Assembly: GCA_910577335.1 (NCBI GenBank)
Contig: CAJTMJ010000030.1
Span: 1 to 42,930 of the forward strand
Length of the DNA: 42,930 nt
Reading direction: 5' to 3'
Source of the DNA: an uncultured Duncaniella sp.
Lineage (GTDB): Bacteria; Bacteroidota; Bacteroidia; Bacteroidales; Muribaculaceae
Below, one piece after another: positions 1-8,489 of this stretch (position 1 is the stretch's first letter; each line of letters starts with the position of its first letter). The position numbers and the translations under genes were made by a program. Under the pieces are notes generated by a model. That model worked only from the letters and a program-made list of their open reading frames with translations. It was not told where the DNA came from and made no database searches.

Positions 1-217
1 GTTAAAGTCTTATTTATCAACGGACTAAAAAAGTTCCAAATCTCTTACTAAGAGAGTGTGACTTCGTTAGTATGAACGTTCGCTCATTAAGTCATGGGAT
101 TTGAAGCCGACACACGCCCTATTTCCATCTCTGTCAGAAGGTCAGACGACCCTGAGGCGGGGGGAAGAGAGGAATTGTAGCTAAATACGGAAACGGTAAA
201 AAGTCATCACTGCCTAA
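1..217 (+). promoter_or_regulatory. Leader region of the polysaccharide locus
   Basis: No gene is visible here. The stretch lies directly upstream of the antiterminator-like gene, where Bacteroides capsule loci carry their promoter (often invertible) and an RNA leader. I see a perfect 6-bp inverted repeat TCTCTT-ACT-AAGAGA (41-55), an imperfect dyad around the palindrome GAACGTTC (67-90, core 74-81), and a hairpin (134-155, listed separately). No convincing TTTG/TAnnTTTG promoter is visible, so the promoter may lie to the left of the window. Confidence 0.4.
134..155 (+). promoter_or_regulatory. Leader RNA hairpin upstream of the antiterminator gene
   Basis: TCAG-AA-GGTC-AGAC-GACC-CTGA folds into an 8-bp stem with a 2-nt bulge and a 4-nt loop, followed by a G-rich stretch with a run of six Gs and no T tract, so it is not an intrinsic terminator. 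UpxY-type antiterminators are known to act through the leader of their own locus. This hairpin is a candidate loading or pausing element; that role is inferred only from position and shape. Confidence 0.35.
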
Positions 218-1639
218 ATGTCTTATAATAAGGGGTATTCAAACAAACAATTCCTCGAGTTTTTCCGATCAAAGCTTTCTGCAGTCAGCCATGAGAGTGG
301 TATGAGATACCGAAAAACCTTATCAGAGCTGGAGCTATTTCTTGTCGGACATCATATCCAATTCGCCGACCTGTCTGAAATGATGATGGCGGACTGGGCT
401 ACGGAATTATTGTACCGTGGTCTTGCCGTGAGCACTGTCACGAGGCATTTGAACAGTCTTAACAGCATGGTCAAGGACGCCGCCAAGGAGGGGATGATGG
501 AACTGAACAACGCTCCGAGGTCGGTAGCCAAATCGTTGTCGGAACTCAGCGCTCTCCCGTTGCTTTTAGACGGTTCTGTATTTGAAAACACACTTTCCCT
601 TCTCCGGAGCGCTCTGAAAGAACATGTAGACAGTAAATATAATGTCTTTCATGATATAGTCCTGTTCTCGATGCTCAACGGAGCGCTTAGCCTTGATAAA
701 ATCGCTCATCTTAGGAAGGAAAATCTGCGGGACTATGACGGGTATAGTCTGTCAATATTGATGCGCAACGTTAGCAACCGACGAGATTATATTTTCGATC
801 TGCGTCAGTCTATGCTCACATCCCGTCAACTAAAATCTGCAATCTCTTCTGGGGTGTTTTCCGCTTTCAAATCCGGTTTCGAGAAGTCAGGATTTGATCC
901 TGACGAATTCGTGCGTTCCTTATGGACTGCGTGTGCTATCCGAAGCGGACTCTTGGCATCGGAAGCATTGGGCTATGTCGGAGGTTCTGCCTCATACTCG
1001 ATACCGGGCTTCTGCACCCCGGCGTCGGTCTCTGCCGATGGCAAAGACGCATGGATCTCCACGGTTAACGCTATGCTGACTAGCGAAATGCCGAAATGGT
1101 ATGTCATGCAGATGCGCCGGGGAGTGAGCTATGATGAATTGCGCAAAGAGATTTGCGACAAGATACGACCCTGCCCGGTGCTGTATTATCCCTGCGAGAC
1201 AATCCTTAAGGAACGTGGTAACAAAAAGGTCTCGGAGGAGCGTCCGTTCATTAGCAGAACCGTGTTTTTCAGGAGCTATCCCGAAAATGTTATGCCGATG
1301 TTCAGCATTATAGGCGACAAGGCATGGTGCTATAGGGTTCTAGGTGTTTCCGGTTCGCCGTATGCTGTCATACCGCAGCGTGACATGGAACGGTTTCAGC
1401 GGGCAATAGGCGTGTTCACGTCCGAGGTCGAGATTCATCCTCTAAACGAACTACTGCCAAAACCGGGAGAAACGGTAATATTGATCAAGGCGGGGTTCGG
1501 CAACCGCCCAGCCACGGTTGAGGATGTCATAAAAAATGAGTGCGGCTCTGCGATATTCCGTGTGAAGTTTGACACGGACAATGGGTATGAGTTCCGTATC
1601 GATGTCGATGCGCGCCAGTTGGAGCGAATCGTTGGCTGA
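218..1639 (+). CDS. Tyrosine-recombinase-like / NusG (UpxY-like) fusion antiterminator
   Basis: 473 residues. Residues 5-105 resemble the N-terminal SAM-like core-binding domain of tyrosine recombinases, and about 110-265 resemble their catalytic domain. The catalytic residues seem lost: the first Arg position reads NGAL where integrases have TGLR, the HxLRH region reads RSLWTA, and LGH reads LGY with no Tyr at the usual distance. From residue about 292 a NusG N-terminal domain begins (KWYVMQMRRG, then YYPCETILKERG and a hydrophobic FISRTVFF strand). A KOW-like stretch follows from about 410 (PGETVILIKAGFGNRPATV). UpxY proteins are normally about 170-200 residues and consist only of the NusG-like part. 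As first gene of a polysaccharide locus it most likely prevents early termination of the long operon; the recombinase-derived half could supply DNA binding (inference). The 3' end overlaps the next small ORF as TGATG. Confidence 0.75.
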   Translation: MSYNKGYSNKQFLEFFRSKLSAVSHESGMRYRKTLSELELFLVGHHIQFADLSEMMMADWATELLYRGLAVSTVTRHLNSLNSMVKDAAKEGMMELNNAPRSVAKSLSELSALPLLLDGSVFENTLSLLRSALKEHVDSKYNVFHDIVLFSMLNGALSLDKIAHLRKENLRDYDGYSLSILMRNVSNRRDYIFDLRQSMLTSRQLKSAISSGVFSAFKSGFEKSGFDPDEFVRSLWTACAIRSGLLASEALGYVGGSASYSIPGFCTPASVSADGKDAWISTVNAMLTSEMPKWYVMQMRRGVSYDELRKEICDKIRPCPVLYYPCETILKERGNKKVSEERPFISRTVFFRSYPENVMPMFSIIGDKAWCYRVLGVSGSPYAVIPQRDMERFQRAIGVFTSEVEIHPLNELLPKPGETVILIKAGFGNRPATVEDVIKNECGSAIFRVKFDTDNGYEFRIDVDARQLERIVG

Positions 1640-1764
1640 TGGCATGTAAAGCGATGAAAGGCAAGGACTGTGTGCCTGACGTGCACCTTGCCGATTTTAG
1701 CAATGCCTACAAAATATCATTCCTCATCAGAGAAATTAACGGTCTGGATCACTTGGTTTTATGA
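1639..1764 (+). CDS. Small ORF (41 aa) overlapping both neighbours
   Basis: An ATG at 1639 overlaps the stop of the fusion antiterminator gene (TGATG), and the TGA at 1762-1764 overlaps the ATG of the next gene (ATGA). The frame encodes 41 residues, starting MACKAMKGKDC and ending INGLDHLVL, with no signal peptide, membrane segment or family I recognise. Stop/start overlaps at both ends are typical of translationally coupled operon genes and are the main argument that it is translated. The alternative is a chance frame whose translation only carries ribosomes to the downstream start. It is shorter than most gene callers accept. Confidence 0.45.
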   Translation: MACKAMKGKDCVPDVHLADFSNAYKISFLIREINGLDHLVL

Positions 1765-2621
1765 GTATTGACCGGATGCTTGTGAATTTCCGTGACACAA
1801 AGGAAATAACCGCTTACACCCACTGGCTTGCAATGCGTGGTCAGCTTGCCGGGAATTTTCGCTTTGACGGGCATGGAGCTTCGGAGGAGGAAACTCTTGT
1901 GGCAGAGGAATGTCGGATGTTGTGCGAGAACATCTCCCGAAACCTGAATTACTGCAAGGTAAATGAGATACCGGATTTGCTCGAAGGTTATGATACGGCT
2001 TATCGGATAGGGTACAAGCGTCTGCCAAATAGCGACTTCATTAACCGCCATAAACGCCGCGTGCTAAGAGCATGGAAAGCCGGTGATCGCAGTATAGAGG
2101 AAAGTTCCGTGTTCGGAATAGTCGCCCCTGAGGTGTCATGCCATCCTGGTAAAGCCGACCATGAGTATTTCAATGCCCATCTGTCAATAAAAGAAAAATG
2201 GCTTGCCACACTCCTGAAACACAACTACTTCCCGAAAGTCTCAGCATACGAAAACTACCAACGCCTCTCCCTGATAATGCGTGAGAACCTCGATCTGTAC
2301 TTTGACGAAGTTACAGCAGGTTATGGCGCAACTACTCGTGCCAGCTCAATTGGCATTGACTCTAATGGTGTTACTGTCGAAGAAATAAAACGTCGTTGGT
2401 ATGAACACAATAAGGTTGACAACCTGTCCACGCTTGGCTCACAGATCCTCCGCAGCTACCGCCGCTTCGCCTCTTCACTCTTTCCCGACGTGCTCGGCAG
2501 AAAGCATCAAATAGCTCTCGACAACTGCATCCTCACCGAACTCACCACCCGCACCGACCTCGACCCATACGACTGCGAAGCATTCCGCCTCGCCTTGGAA
2601 TTCAATAAGAGACTGATCTGA
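1761..2621 (+). CDS. Unrecognised second gene of the polysaccharide locus (286 aa)
   Basis: A soluble-looking protein of 286 residues without signal peptide or membrane helices, rich in charged residues (for example INRHKRRVLRAWKAG around 107-121). I do not recognise a family. Its base composition matches the preceding antiterminator gene and the distal rfb genes, not the AT-rich wzx that follows, so it belongs with the fixed regulatory head of the locus and not with the exchangeable cassette. In Bacteroides the second gene of such loci is upxZ, an inhibitor of antiterminators from other loci; this protein is longer and shows no similarity I can see, so any parallel is positional only. It starts at an ATG overlapping the previous stop (ATGA). 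Confidence 0.7.
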   Translation: MSIDRMLVNFRDTKEITAYTHWLAMRGQLAGNFRFDGHGASEEETLVAEECRMLCENISRNLNYCKVNEIPDLLEGYDTAYRIGYKRLPNSDFINRHKRRVLRAWKAGDRSIEESSVFGIVAPEVSCHPGKADHEYFNAHLSIKEKWLATLLKHNYFPKVSAYENYQRLSLIMRENLDLYFDEVTAGYGATTRASSIGIDSNGVTVEEIKRRWYEHNKVDNLSTLGSQILRSYRRFASSLFPDVLGRKHQIALDNCILTELTTRTDLDPYDCEAFRLALEFNKRLI

Positions 2622-2678
2622 TTAACACATGATTAATCTAACCCAACTTTGGTAATAAAAGGACTACGATTAGAAAAC

Positions 2679-3908
2679 ATGGGAAGCTTGAAGAAAAATA
2701 TAGCTTATAAAGGACTGTTAACCATAAGTAACTACCTTTTAGCCTTTATCACGTTCCCTTATATTACCCGAGTGTTAGGTGTAGAACGTTTTGGGCAAGT
2801 GAACTTTGCACTCAATGTTGTGGAATATTTCTTAATATTTGCCACTTTAGGAATAAACACTATCGGCACCCGCGAAATCGCAGCAGTAAATGGGGTGCAA
2901 AAAAAATTAAATCATGTTTTCTCATCTATTTTTGGGATGAATTTTGTACTTACAATTATAGTTTCGATAATATTCCTTATCTCAATTCAGCTAATAACTA
3001 AATTTAATGAAAATAGTTGCTTATTATATATTGGATTAGGCAAAATAATTTCGACATGTTTCTTAGTTGAATGGTTTTATACAGGAATTGAAAAATTCAA
3101 ATATATCACGATTAGGAGCTTGCTAATCAAAATATTATATGTAATATCAGTTTTTATATTCGTAAAAACACGAACAGACTATATTCTGTATTTTTTACTG
3201 ACAGTTGGAGCAGTAGTGCTTAATGCCATTGTTAATTTCTTATTTTGTAGAAAATTAGTAAAGATAGACTGGCATGATTTTTATAATTTTGAATTTATTA
3301 AACCAAATATCATATTGGGCATTCAGGCGTTAATGACCTCGACATATATGACATTTAATGTTATGTGGTTAGGATTAGTTAGCACTGATGTGCAAGTCGG
3401 ATATTATACTACCGCATTCCGGCTGTACTTCATAGCAATATCTCTATTCGGGGCATATACTGCAGTAATGATTCCAAGGATGAGTGCGATAGTAGCTGAA
3501 GGTAATAATGAGTTATTTAGAGTGCTATTACGAAAATCATTTAGAATATGCATTCTTTTTTGTATTCCCATAATTATCGTTGGTGTAATTTTTACACCTT
3601 TTATCATATATTTAGTTGCCGGTCATGGTTATGAAGGGGCAATTATACCTATGAGAATAATCATGCCTGCGGTTTTATTTGTCTGTATTGCCCAAGTCAT
3701 AGCATTGCAAATTTTAGTCCCTTTCAAAAAAGACAAAGCATTACTCGTTGCCTCCATTGCAGGCGCAAGTTTAGCGTTGATATTTAATTTTATTTTTGTA
3801 AAAAATTATGGAGCTATTGGGTCTGCATTAACTTTATTATTTTCTGAATTTTGCGTTACATCCATTTATTTAATTTATTACACGAAATATTTTAATCATA
3901 ATATTTAA
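2679..3908 (+). CDS. wzx: Wzx-type polysaccharide flippase
   Basis: 409 residues, hydrophobic almost throughout, with about 12 predicted membrane helices. The start GSLKKNIAYKGLLTISNYL followed by FPYITRVLGVERFGQVNFA is typical of the polysaccharide-biosynthesis (MOP superfamily) flippases that turn lipid-linked repeat units across the inner membrane. The frame is open upstream to a TTG at 2649, but the ATG at 2679 fits the family N-terminus and is preferred. The gene is strongly AT-rich compared with the two genes before it, which marks the beginning of the variable cassette. It works with the Wzy polymerase downstream. Confidence 0.9.
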   Translation: MGSLKKNIAYKGLLTISNYLLAFITFPYITRVLGVERFGQVNFALNVVEYFLIFATLGINTIGTREIAAVNGVQKKLNHVFSSIFGMNFVLTIIVSIIFLISIQLITKFNENSCLLYIGLGKIISTCFLVEWFYTGIEKFKYITIRSLLIKILYVISVFIFVKTRTDYILYFLLTVGAVVLNAIVNFLFCRKLVKIDWHDFYNFEFIKPNIILGIQALMTSTYMTFNVMWLGLVSTDVQVGYYTTAFRLYFIAISLFGAYTAVMIPRMSAIVAEGNNELFRVLLRKSFRICILFCIPIIIVGVIFTPFIIYLVAGHGYEGAIIPMRIIMPAVLFVCIAQVIALQILVPFKKDKALLVASIAGASLALIFNFIFVKNYGAIGSALTLLFSEFCVTSIYLIYYTKYFNHNI

Positions 3909-3920
3909 TCTGAATTCAAA

Positions 3921-4031
3921 ATGAAGCTTTGTGCGGTTGTTGTGACTTATTATCCTGATGTTGCAACTGCTATGTCTAATATTTTACACTATTTCCCATT
4001 TACAGCATTTCAATTATTTTATAAATTTTGA
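3921..4031 (+). pseudogene. 5' stub of a family 2 glycosyltransferase
   Basis: A 36-codon frame starting at ATG 3921, 12 bases after wzx. The first residues MKLCAVVVTYYPDVATAMSNI match the beginning of family 2 (rhamnosyltransferase-like) glycosyltransferases, which normally run to about 280-300 residues. The similarity ends after roughly 20 residues, the frame continues in unrelated AT-rich sequence, and it stops at 4031 just before wzy. It is best read as the leftover start of a transferase deleted or replaced during cassette exchange. Confidence 0.6.
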
Positions 4032-4042
4032 CAAATATTTAG

Positions 4043-5341
4043 ATGTCATTCGTAACTTTATATAATATTTTATTGTTTTTCGCTAATATCCTATTATGGG
4101 TAAGCACATATTTATATTTTAAAAAAAAGTATGGCAAGAATTCAATTGGGAGTATAATGATTCTATTATACACAACTATTGCTATATTAGGTCCATATAT
4201 TTTCATGATTGAGGATGGAAAAAATTTTTTTATTAATAATCTGACTATTCTACCATTCATATACTTATACTTAATGTTAATAGTTGCGATAAGGCCTTTA
4301 TTTAATTACTCCCCTAAATATATACAATATATATCATTACCACGTCCTCAAATATTAAATCTAATATGTCTTTCATTTTCTTTAATTTCTATTATATCAC
4401 TGATCAAAATTATTCCATCTTTGAAGGAAGGAATAATTGGTCTAATTATTGATTCCTCATCGGCTGCAGATATTTACTCCAAATCTACCTACTCAAGGAT
4501 GAACCAAACAAATAATATTGGATATGATTACATAGCAATATTTTCCAATATTTCTGTAGCTATTATTCCTTTTTTATTCTTTTGTTATCTACTTCAAAAA
4601 AAGAAAAAGAAAGTAATAATGACATTATTAACAATATCCATACTGATTCCTCCGTTAAATGGGATTGCAAATGCTAGCCGATTAAATATTATATCAAGTT
4701 TTCTTACATGTATATTCTTAGGTCTTTTCTTTTATCCATATTTTAATCATAGTATTAAAATCAACTTAAAAAAAGGAGCAATATTCGTATCCATAATTTT
4801 TTCTATTATATTCATACTTATTACAATTGGTAGATCATCTCAAAATAATTCCACATCTATTGGATATGGATTAATGAGATATTTTGCTGAAGGTCCTTTA
4901 GTTTTTAATAACTACTGTTTAGATGCTAATGGGACAAGAGATGGTGAATATACTTTTGCTTTTCAACATATTTTAGATAGAGGCAGTCAGCCAAATGAGG
5001 CTGAACTTAGGGAAAAATATAGCAATTTAAAAATTAATAGTTCACGATTCTATACTTTTGTAGGAGATTTTGTATTAGATTATGGTCCTATACCAGCCTT
5101 TATAATAATTGTTGCTATTTTTTTTATTGTTTATAATAAGACAATTATACATAGGAAAACCATGTTATTTCCCCAAATGATACTTCTCTATATATTGATT
5201 CAGTATTGTTGTGGATTTTATCAGTATCAGTACTCAATGAAAATGGGAAACGCTTATTTAGTCGCCTTAATATTATTTTATATCTCAATGAATTTATCCT
5301 TAAAATATAAACCTGGATGGTTCATAACAATACGAAACTAA
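4043..5341 (+). CDS. wzy: Wzy-type oligosaccharide repeat unit polymerase
   Basis: 432 residues, very hydrophobic, with roughly 10-12 membrane helices and a larger polar loop (about residues 285-335, NNYCLDANGTRDGEYTFAFQ onward) as expected for the periplasmic loop of Wzy polymerases. The primary sequence of this family is poorly conserved, so the call rests on topology, length, position after wzx and very low GC content. It would join lipid-linked repeat units in the periplasm. It follows the glycosyltransferase stub and is spaced 12 bases from the next gene. Confidence 0.75.
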   Translation: MSFVTLYNILLFFANILLWVSTYLYFKKKYGKNSIGSIMILLYTTIAILGPYIFMIEDGKNFFINNLTILPFIYLYLMLIVAIRPLFNYSPKYIQYISLPRPQILNLICLSFSLISIISLIKIIPSLKEGIIGLIIDSSSAADIYSKSTYSRMNQTNNIGYDYIAIFSNISVAIIPFLFFCYLLQKKKKKVIMTLLTISILIPPLNGIANASRLNIISSFLTCIFLGLFFYPYFNHSIKINLKKGAIFVSIIFSIIFILITIGRSSQNNSTSIGYGLMRYFAEGPLVFNNYCLDANGTRDGEYTFAFQHILDRGSQPNEAELREKYSNLKINSSRFYTFVGDFVLDYGPIPAFIIIVAIFFIVYNKTIIHRKTMLFPQMILLYILIQYCCGFYQYQYSMKMGNAYLVALILFYISMNLSLKYKPGWFITIRN

Positions 5342-5353
5342 TTCCAGGATATT

Positions 5354-6292
5354 ATGGTATCTGTAATAATCCCAAATTATAATCATGCTCCTTTTCTAAA
5401 GGAGCGGATTGACAGTGTATTGAACCAGACCTATGATAATTTTGAAGTTATCATTCTGGATGATAAATCTACGGATAATTCAAAAGAGGTTATCGCAAAT
5501 TATCGTGGTCATTCCAAGATATCCCATATCGTATATAACGAAGAAAATTCCGGCTCCACTTTCAAGCAGTGGCAAAAAGGCTTCTCTTTAGCAAAAGGTG
5601 ATTACATTTGGATAGCCGAGTCAGACGACGTTGCCCATCCTGATTTTTTGAAACGTCTGATGTCTGGTATTGAATCAAATCCTAATGTTGTGCTTGCTTT
5701 CTCAAATCTCAAAATGATTGACCGCAATGGCACTCCGCTTGCCACAAGACACTTATCTTCATATATGCCCAAGCCGATGGTTGATGGTAATTATTTCATC
5801 AGACATAATATGCTGTTCGGATGCAATATACTTAATGCAAGTTCTGCAGTATTTAGTCGCTCTGCCGCCTTGTCTGTCCCCAAAGAATTTATGAATTATC
5901 GTGGAGCTGGCGACTATTTATTCTGGATTGAATTGGCACGCCAAGGCAATGTGTTTAAAGAAAGCGGAGAACTCGACTATTTCCGACAGCATAATCTTAA
6001 AGTCACCCCAAAGTCGGTATCGTCTGGCAATCAATTTAAAGAGACAAACCGAATTTTTCATCGTCTTGACGAGCTTGGTTTCATAAATCATTATAACCGA
6101 CAAATAGTTGCTGCATTCTGGTTAATAAGGCTTGATACCGAGCGAGACAATATATATTCTCAGGAGATATATAATGAATGTAAATCTATATGGATTAAAG
6201 AATTAAGACAACCACTATTCGCAAAAGTTCAATATTACATCAATGGCCTTTTACGCCTGATCAAGAAAAATTATTTAGGATATGCACGATAA
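5354..6292 (+). CDS. Family 2 glycosyltransferase
   Basis: 312 residues. The GT-A start MVSVIIPNYNHAPFLKERID, the nucleotide-binding ILDDKSTDNS (about 35-44) and the metal-binding acidic cluster AESDD (about 88-92) are all present, so the enzyme should be active. It is cytoplasmic or membrane-associated and adds one sugar of the repeat unit from a nucleotide sugar; donor and linkage cannot be read from the sequence. The C-terminal half (from about 200) lacks membrane helices. Its GC content is intermediate between the AT-rich wzy before it and the GC-richer start of the next gene, in line with a mosaic locus. Confidence 0.88.
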   Translation: MVSVIIPNYNHAPFLKERIDSVLNQTYDNFEVIILDDKSTDNSKEVIANYRGHSKISHIVYNEENSGSTFKQWQKGFSLAKGDYIWIAESDDVAHPDFLKRLMSGIESNPNVVLAFSNLKMIDRNGTPLATRHLSSYMPKPMVDGNYFIRHNMLFGCNILNASSAVFSRSAALSVPKEFMNYRGAGDYLFWIELARQGNVFKESGELDYFRQHNLKVTPKSVSSGNQFKETNRIFHRLDELGFINHYNRQIVAAFWLIRLDTERDNIYSQEIYNECKSIWIKELRQPLFAKVQYYINGLLRLIKKNYLGYAR

Positions 6293-6316
6293 CCTATCAC
6301 CATTCATATATAGATT

Positions 6317-7384
6317 ATGAGGAAGGTATGGCTATTTTGTGAGGGACTACACCACCGTGCCGGAATTGAAAGGATGACGGTGGAGTTGGCGAATCTGCTT
6401 TGTGGCGACTATGAAGTGAAGATAGTGGTCATAGACCCTTTTGACTATGAGAGTTGTCCCTACACTATTGACAGGCAGGTGAAGGTTGAGTCGCTCAACG
6501 CTTCGTTCTGCAAGCAGCTGCTCTCAATAGCGGGGCTTAATATCCCGTTGATAAAGTCATTCAGGAATCTTATTAAAATAGAGAGGCCTGATGTAATAAT
6601 ATCCGTTGCCACACCTATGGCTCGTATAGTAGCTCCCGCTATCGTAGGAAAGAAGATAAGACATATTACTTGGGAACATTTTAACATCAATGCAGGCAGC
6701 CGTGTAGGTGCCGTCTATAAGGCTTTGATTCCATGGTTTGTCAACACCACTGTAGTGCTGACAGAAGCCGATGCCGAAGCATTCCGACACATGAAGTCTC
6801 CACGTATAAAAGTAATACCCAACTTCACATCGATAGGCAAGAACGAGCCATCGAAGTGCGACAACAAGACAGTGATAGCAGTAGGGCGTCACACATTACA
6901 GAAAGGGTTTGATCTGCTCATACGGGCTTGGGCAAAAACTGATGCTCCGGGATGGACGCTGAAGATTGTTGGTTCTGGTGTCGATCGTGAGTCAAACGAA
7001 GCGTTGGCGCGAAAAATGAACCTCGAAGATAGAATAGAATTCAAGGACGCCACGCCACGGATAGCCGAGGAATATAAGCAAGCGTCATGCTTTGTCCTCT
7101 CCTCTCGCTTTGAGGGGTTAGTTCTTGTCCTAATTGAAGCAAAAATGATGGGATTGCCGACGGTTTGTTTCGATTGTCCTAATAGTCCAAAAGAAGTTGT
7201 AAGAGATGGGTATGACGGAATTTTAGTTCCTCCTGAAGATATTGATGCTTTATCAAATTCTCTTACCAAAATATTAAAAGATCCGAATATGCTTAAAAAA
7301 ATGGGCGAAAGGGGAAGAAATGATGCAATATCTCGATATAGTCCGGAGGCTATAAAGGGCTTATGGTTGAATATATTAGATTAG
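6317..7384 (+). CDS. Family 4-type glycosyltransferase
   Basis: 355 residues with a GT-B fold: the N-terminal domain begins MRKVWLFCEGLHHRAGIERM, and the C-terminal donor-binding domain carries IAVGRHTLQKGFDLLIRAW (about 190-208) and the E-x7-E type segment FEGLVLVLIEAKMMGLP (about 264-280). It probably adds a sugar to the lipid-linked repeat unit at the cytoplasmic face. Base composition changes inside the gene: the first three quarters are clearly GC-richer, and from about 7,150 on it becomes as AT-rich as the next gene, which suggests a recombination joint within the coding sequence. It ends four bases before the next start. Confidence 0.87.
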   Translation: MRKVWLFCEGLHHRAGIERMTVELANLLCGDYEVKIVVIDPFDYESCPYTIDRQVKVESLNASFCKQLLSIAGLNIPLIKSFRNLIKIERPDVIISVATPMARIVAPAIVGKKIRHITWEHFNINAGSRVGAVYKALIPWFVNTTVVLTEADAEAFRHMKSPRIKVIPNFTSIGKNEPSKCDNKTVIAVGRHTLQKGFDLLIRAWAKTDAPGWTLKIVGSGVDRESNEALARKMNLEDRIEFKDATPRIAEEYKQASCFVLSSRFEGLVLVLIEAKMMGLPTVCFDCPNSPKEVVRDGYDGILVPPEDIDALSNSLTKILKDPNMLKKMGERGRNDAISRYSPEAIKGLWLNILD

Positions 7385-7388
7385 GCTT

Positions 7389-8489
7389 ATGAAAATATTA
7401 CATGTTGTGCCGGCTATCCGAAACGGAGGTGTTGCCAGTGTGCTATTTAATCTTGCAAAAAGTCAAAAACAAAATGGGAACGATGTTACTATTTATGTTT
7501 CACGACCACAATTAAGGGATAAGGAGCAGGAATTCAGACAATATGGTATAAATGTAATGGCAAGCAGATATAATAACCGTCATAACCCATGCCATATTTT
7601 AGAGTTAAAAAAATTATTGCCTCAATATGATTTGGTACATGTCCATCTTTTTCCTGATCAACTATTTGTTTCCATAGCATTTAAATTATTATCTAAAGCC
7701 AAACGTCCAATATTAATAACCACTGAGCATAACACATATAATAACAGACGTAAGATAAAGATATTTAGGTATTTTGACCGTTGGTTTTATAATTCCTATG
7801 ATGCAATTGTAAACATAAGCCCCGCGTCAAAATTAAATCTTGACAAATGGTTTGGAAAGAAAAGTCTGATAAATAAAAGCATAACAATCACAAATGGAAT
7901 TGATATCTCAAAATATAGAGATGCCGACAATATTATAAGGGATGAAATAGGCCTATCAACTAATGAAAAAATAGTGGTTATGGTGTCACGGTTAATATAT
8001 CCTAAGGACCCAATTACATTGTTAAAGGCGGTTTCAAAATGTGATAATAATGTTCATGTGGTATTTATAGGCTATGGTCCTCTCGAAAAAGACTTAAATG
8101 AATTAGCTGCGAATTTGAACATTTCATATAGAGTACATCTATTAGGCAGGAAGGATAGTGCTGCCCCATATCTTAGAGGCTGTGATATAGGTGTATTATC
8201 TACTTTATGGGATGGTTTTGGATTAGTGGCTGTGGAATATATGGCTGCTGGGATTCCTGTATTGGCATCAGATGTAGATGGATTAAGAGATGTGGTAGGT
8301 CGAAATGAGAATCTATTTAATGTAGGCGATTATGGGACTCTTGCTTCAAAAATAACGGATCTTCTTAACAATACTGAAAAATATAGGAAAGAGAAAAATA
8401 TATTTTCAAAACGAGCTTTGAAATTTAGTTCGGAGAAAATGAATCATGAATATCTCCAATTATATTCACAATTACAAAATAAAAAATAG
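7389..8489 (+). CDS. Family 4 glycosyltransferase
   Basis: 366 residues. The start MKILHVVPAIRNGGVASVLFNL contains the GGVA loop of GT4 enzymes. The donor domain shows VSRLIYPKDPITLLKAV (about 200-216), FIGYGPLEKDL and the E-x7-E signature DGFGLVAVEYMAAGIPVLAS (about 276-295). It is a GT-B glycosyltransferase acting on the polysaccharide repeat unit. The gene is AT-rich, and its TAG stop is followed immediately by the ATG of the ATP-grasp gene, which points to translational coupling. Confidence 0.9.
   Translation: MKILHVVPAIRNGGVASVLFNLAKSQKQNGNDVTIYVSRPQLRDKEQEFRQYGINVMASRYNNRHNPCHILELKKLLPQYDLVHVHLFPDQLFVSIAFKLLSKAKRPILITTEHNTYNNRRKIKIFRYFDRWFYNSYDAIVNISPASKLNLDKWFGKKSLINKSITITNGIDISKYRDADNIIRDEIGLSTNEKIVVMVSRLIYPKDPITLLKAVSKCDNNVHVVFIGYGPLEKDLNELAANLNISYRVHLLGRKDSAAPYLRGCDIGVLSTLWDGFGLVAVEYMAAGIPVLASDVDGLRDVVGRNENLFNVGDYGTLASKITDLLNNTEKYRKEKNIFSKRALKFSSEKMNHEYLQLYSQLQNKK

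Noticed and set aside
218..1100. Active site-specific recombinase (invertase of capsule promoters)
   Set aside because: The expected Arg, His-x-x-Arg and Tyr residues are not in place, so catalysis is unlikely even though the fold looks recombinase-like.
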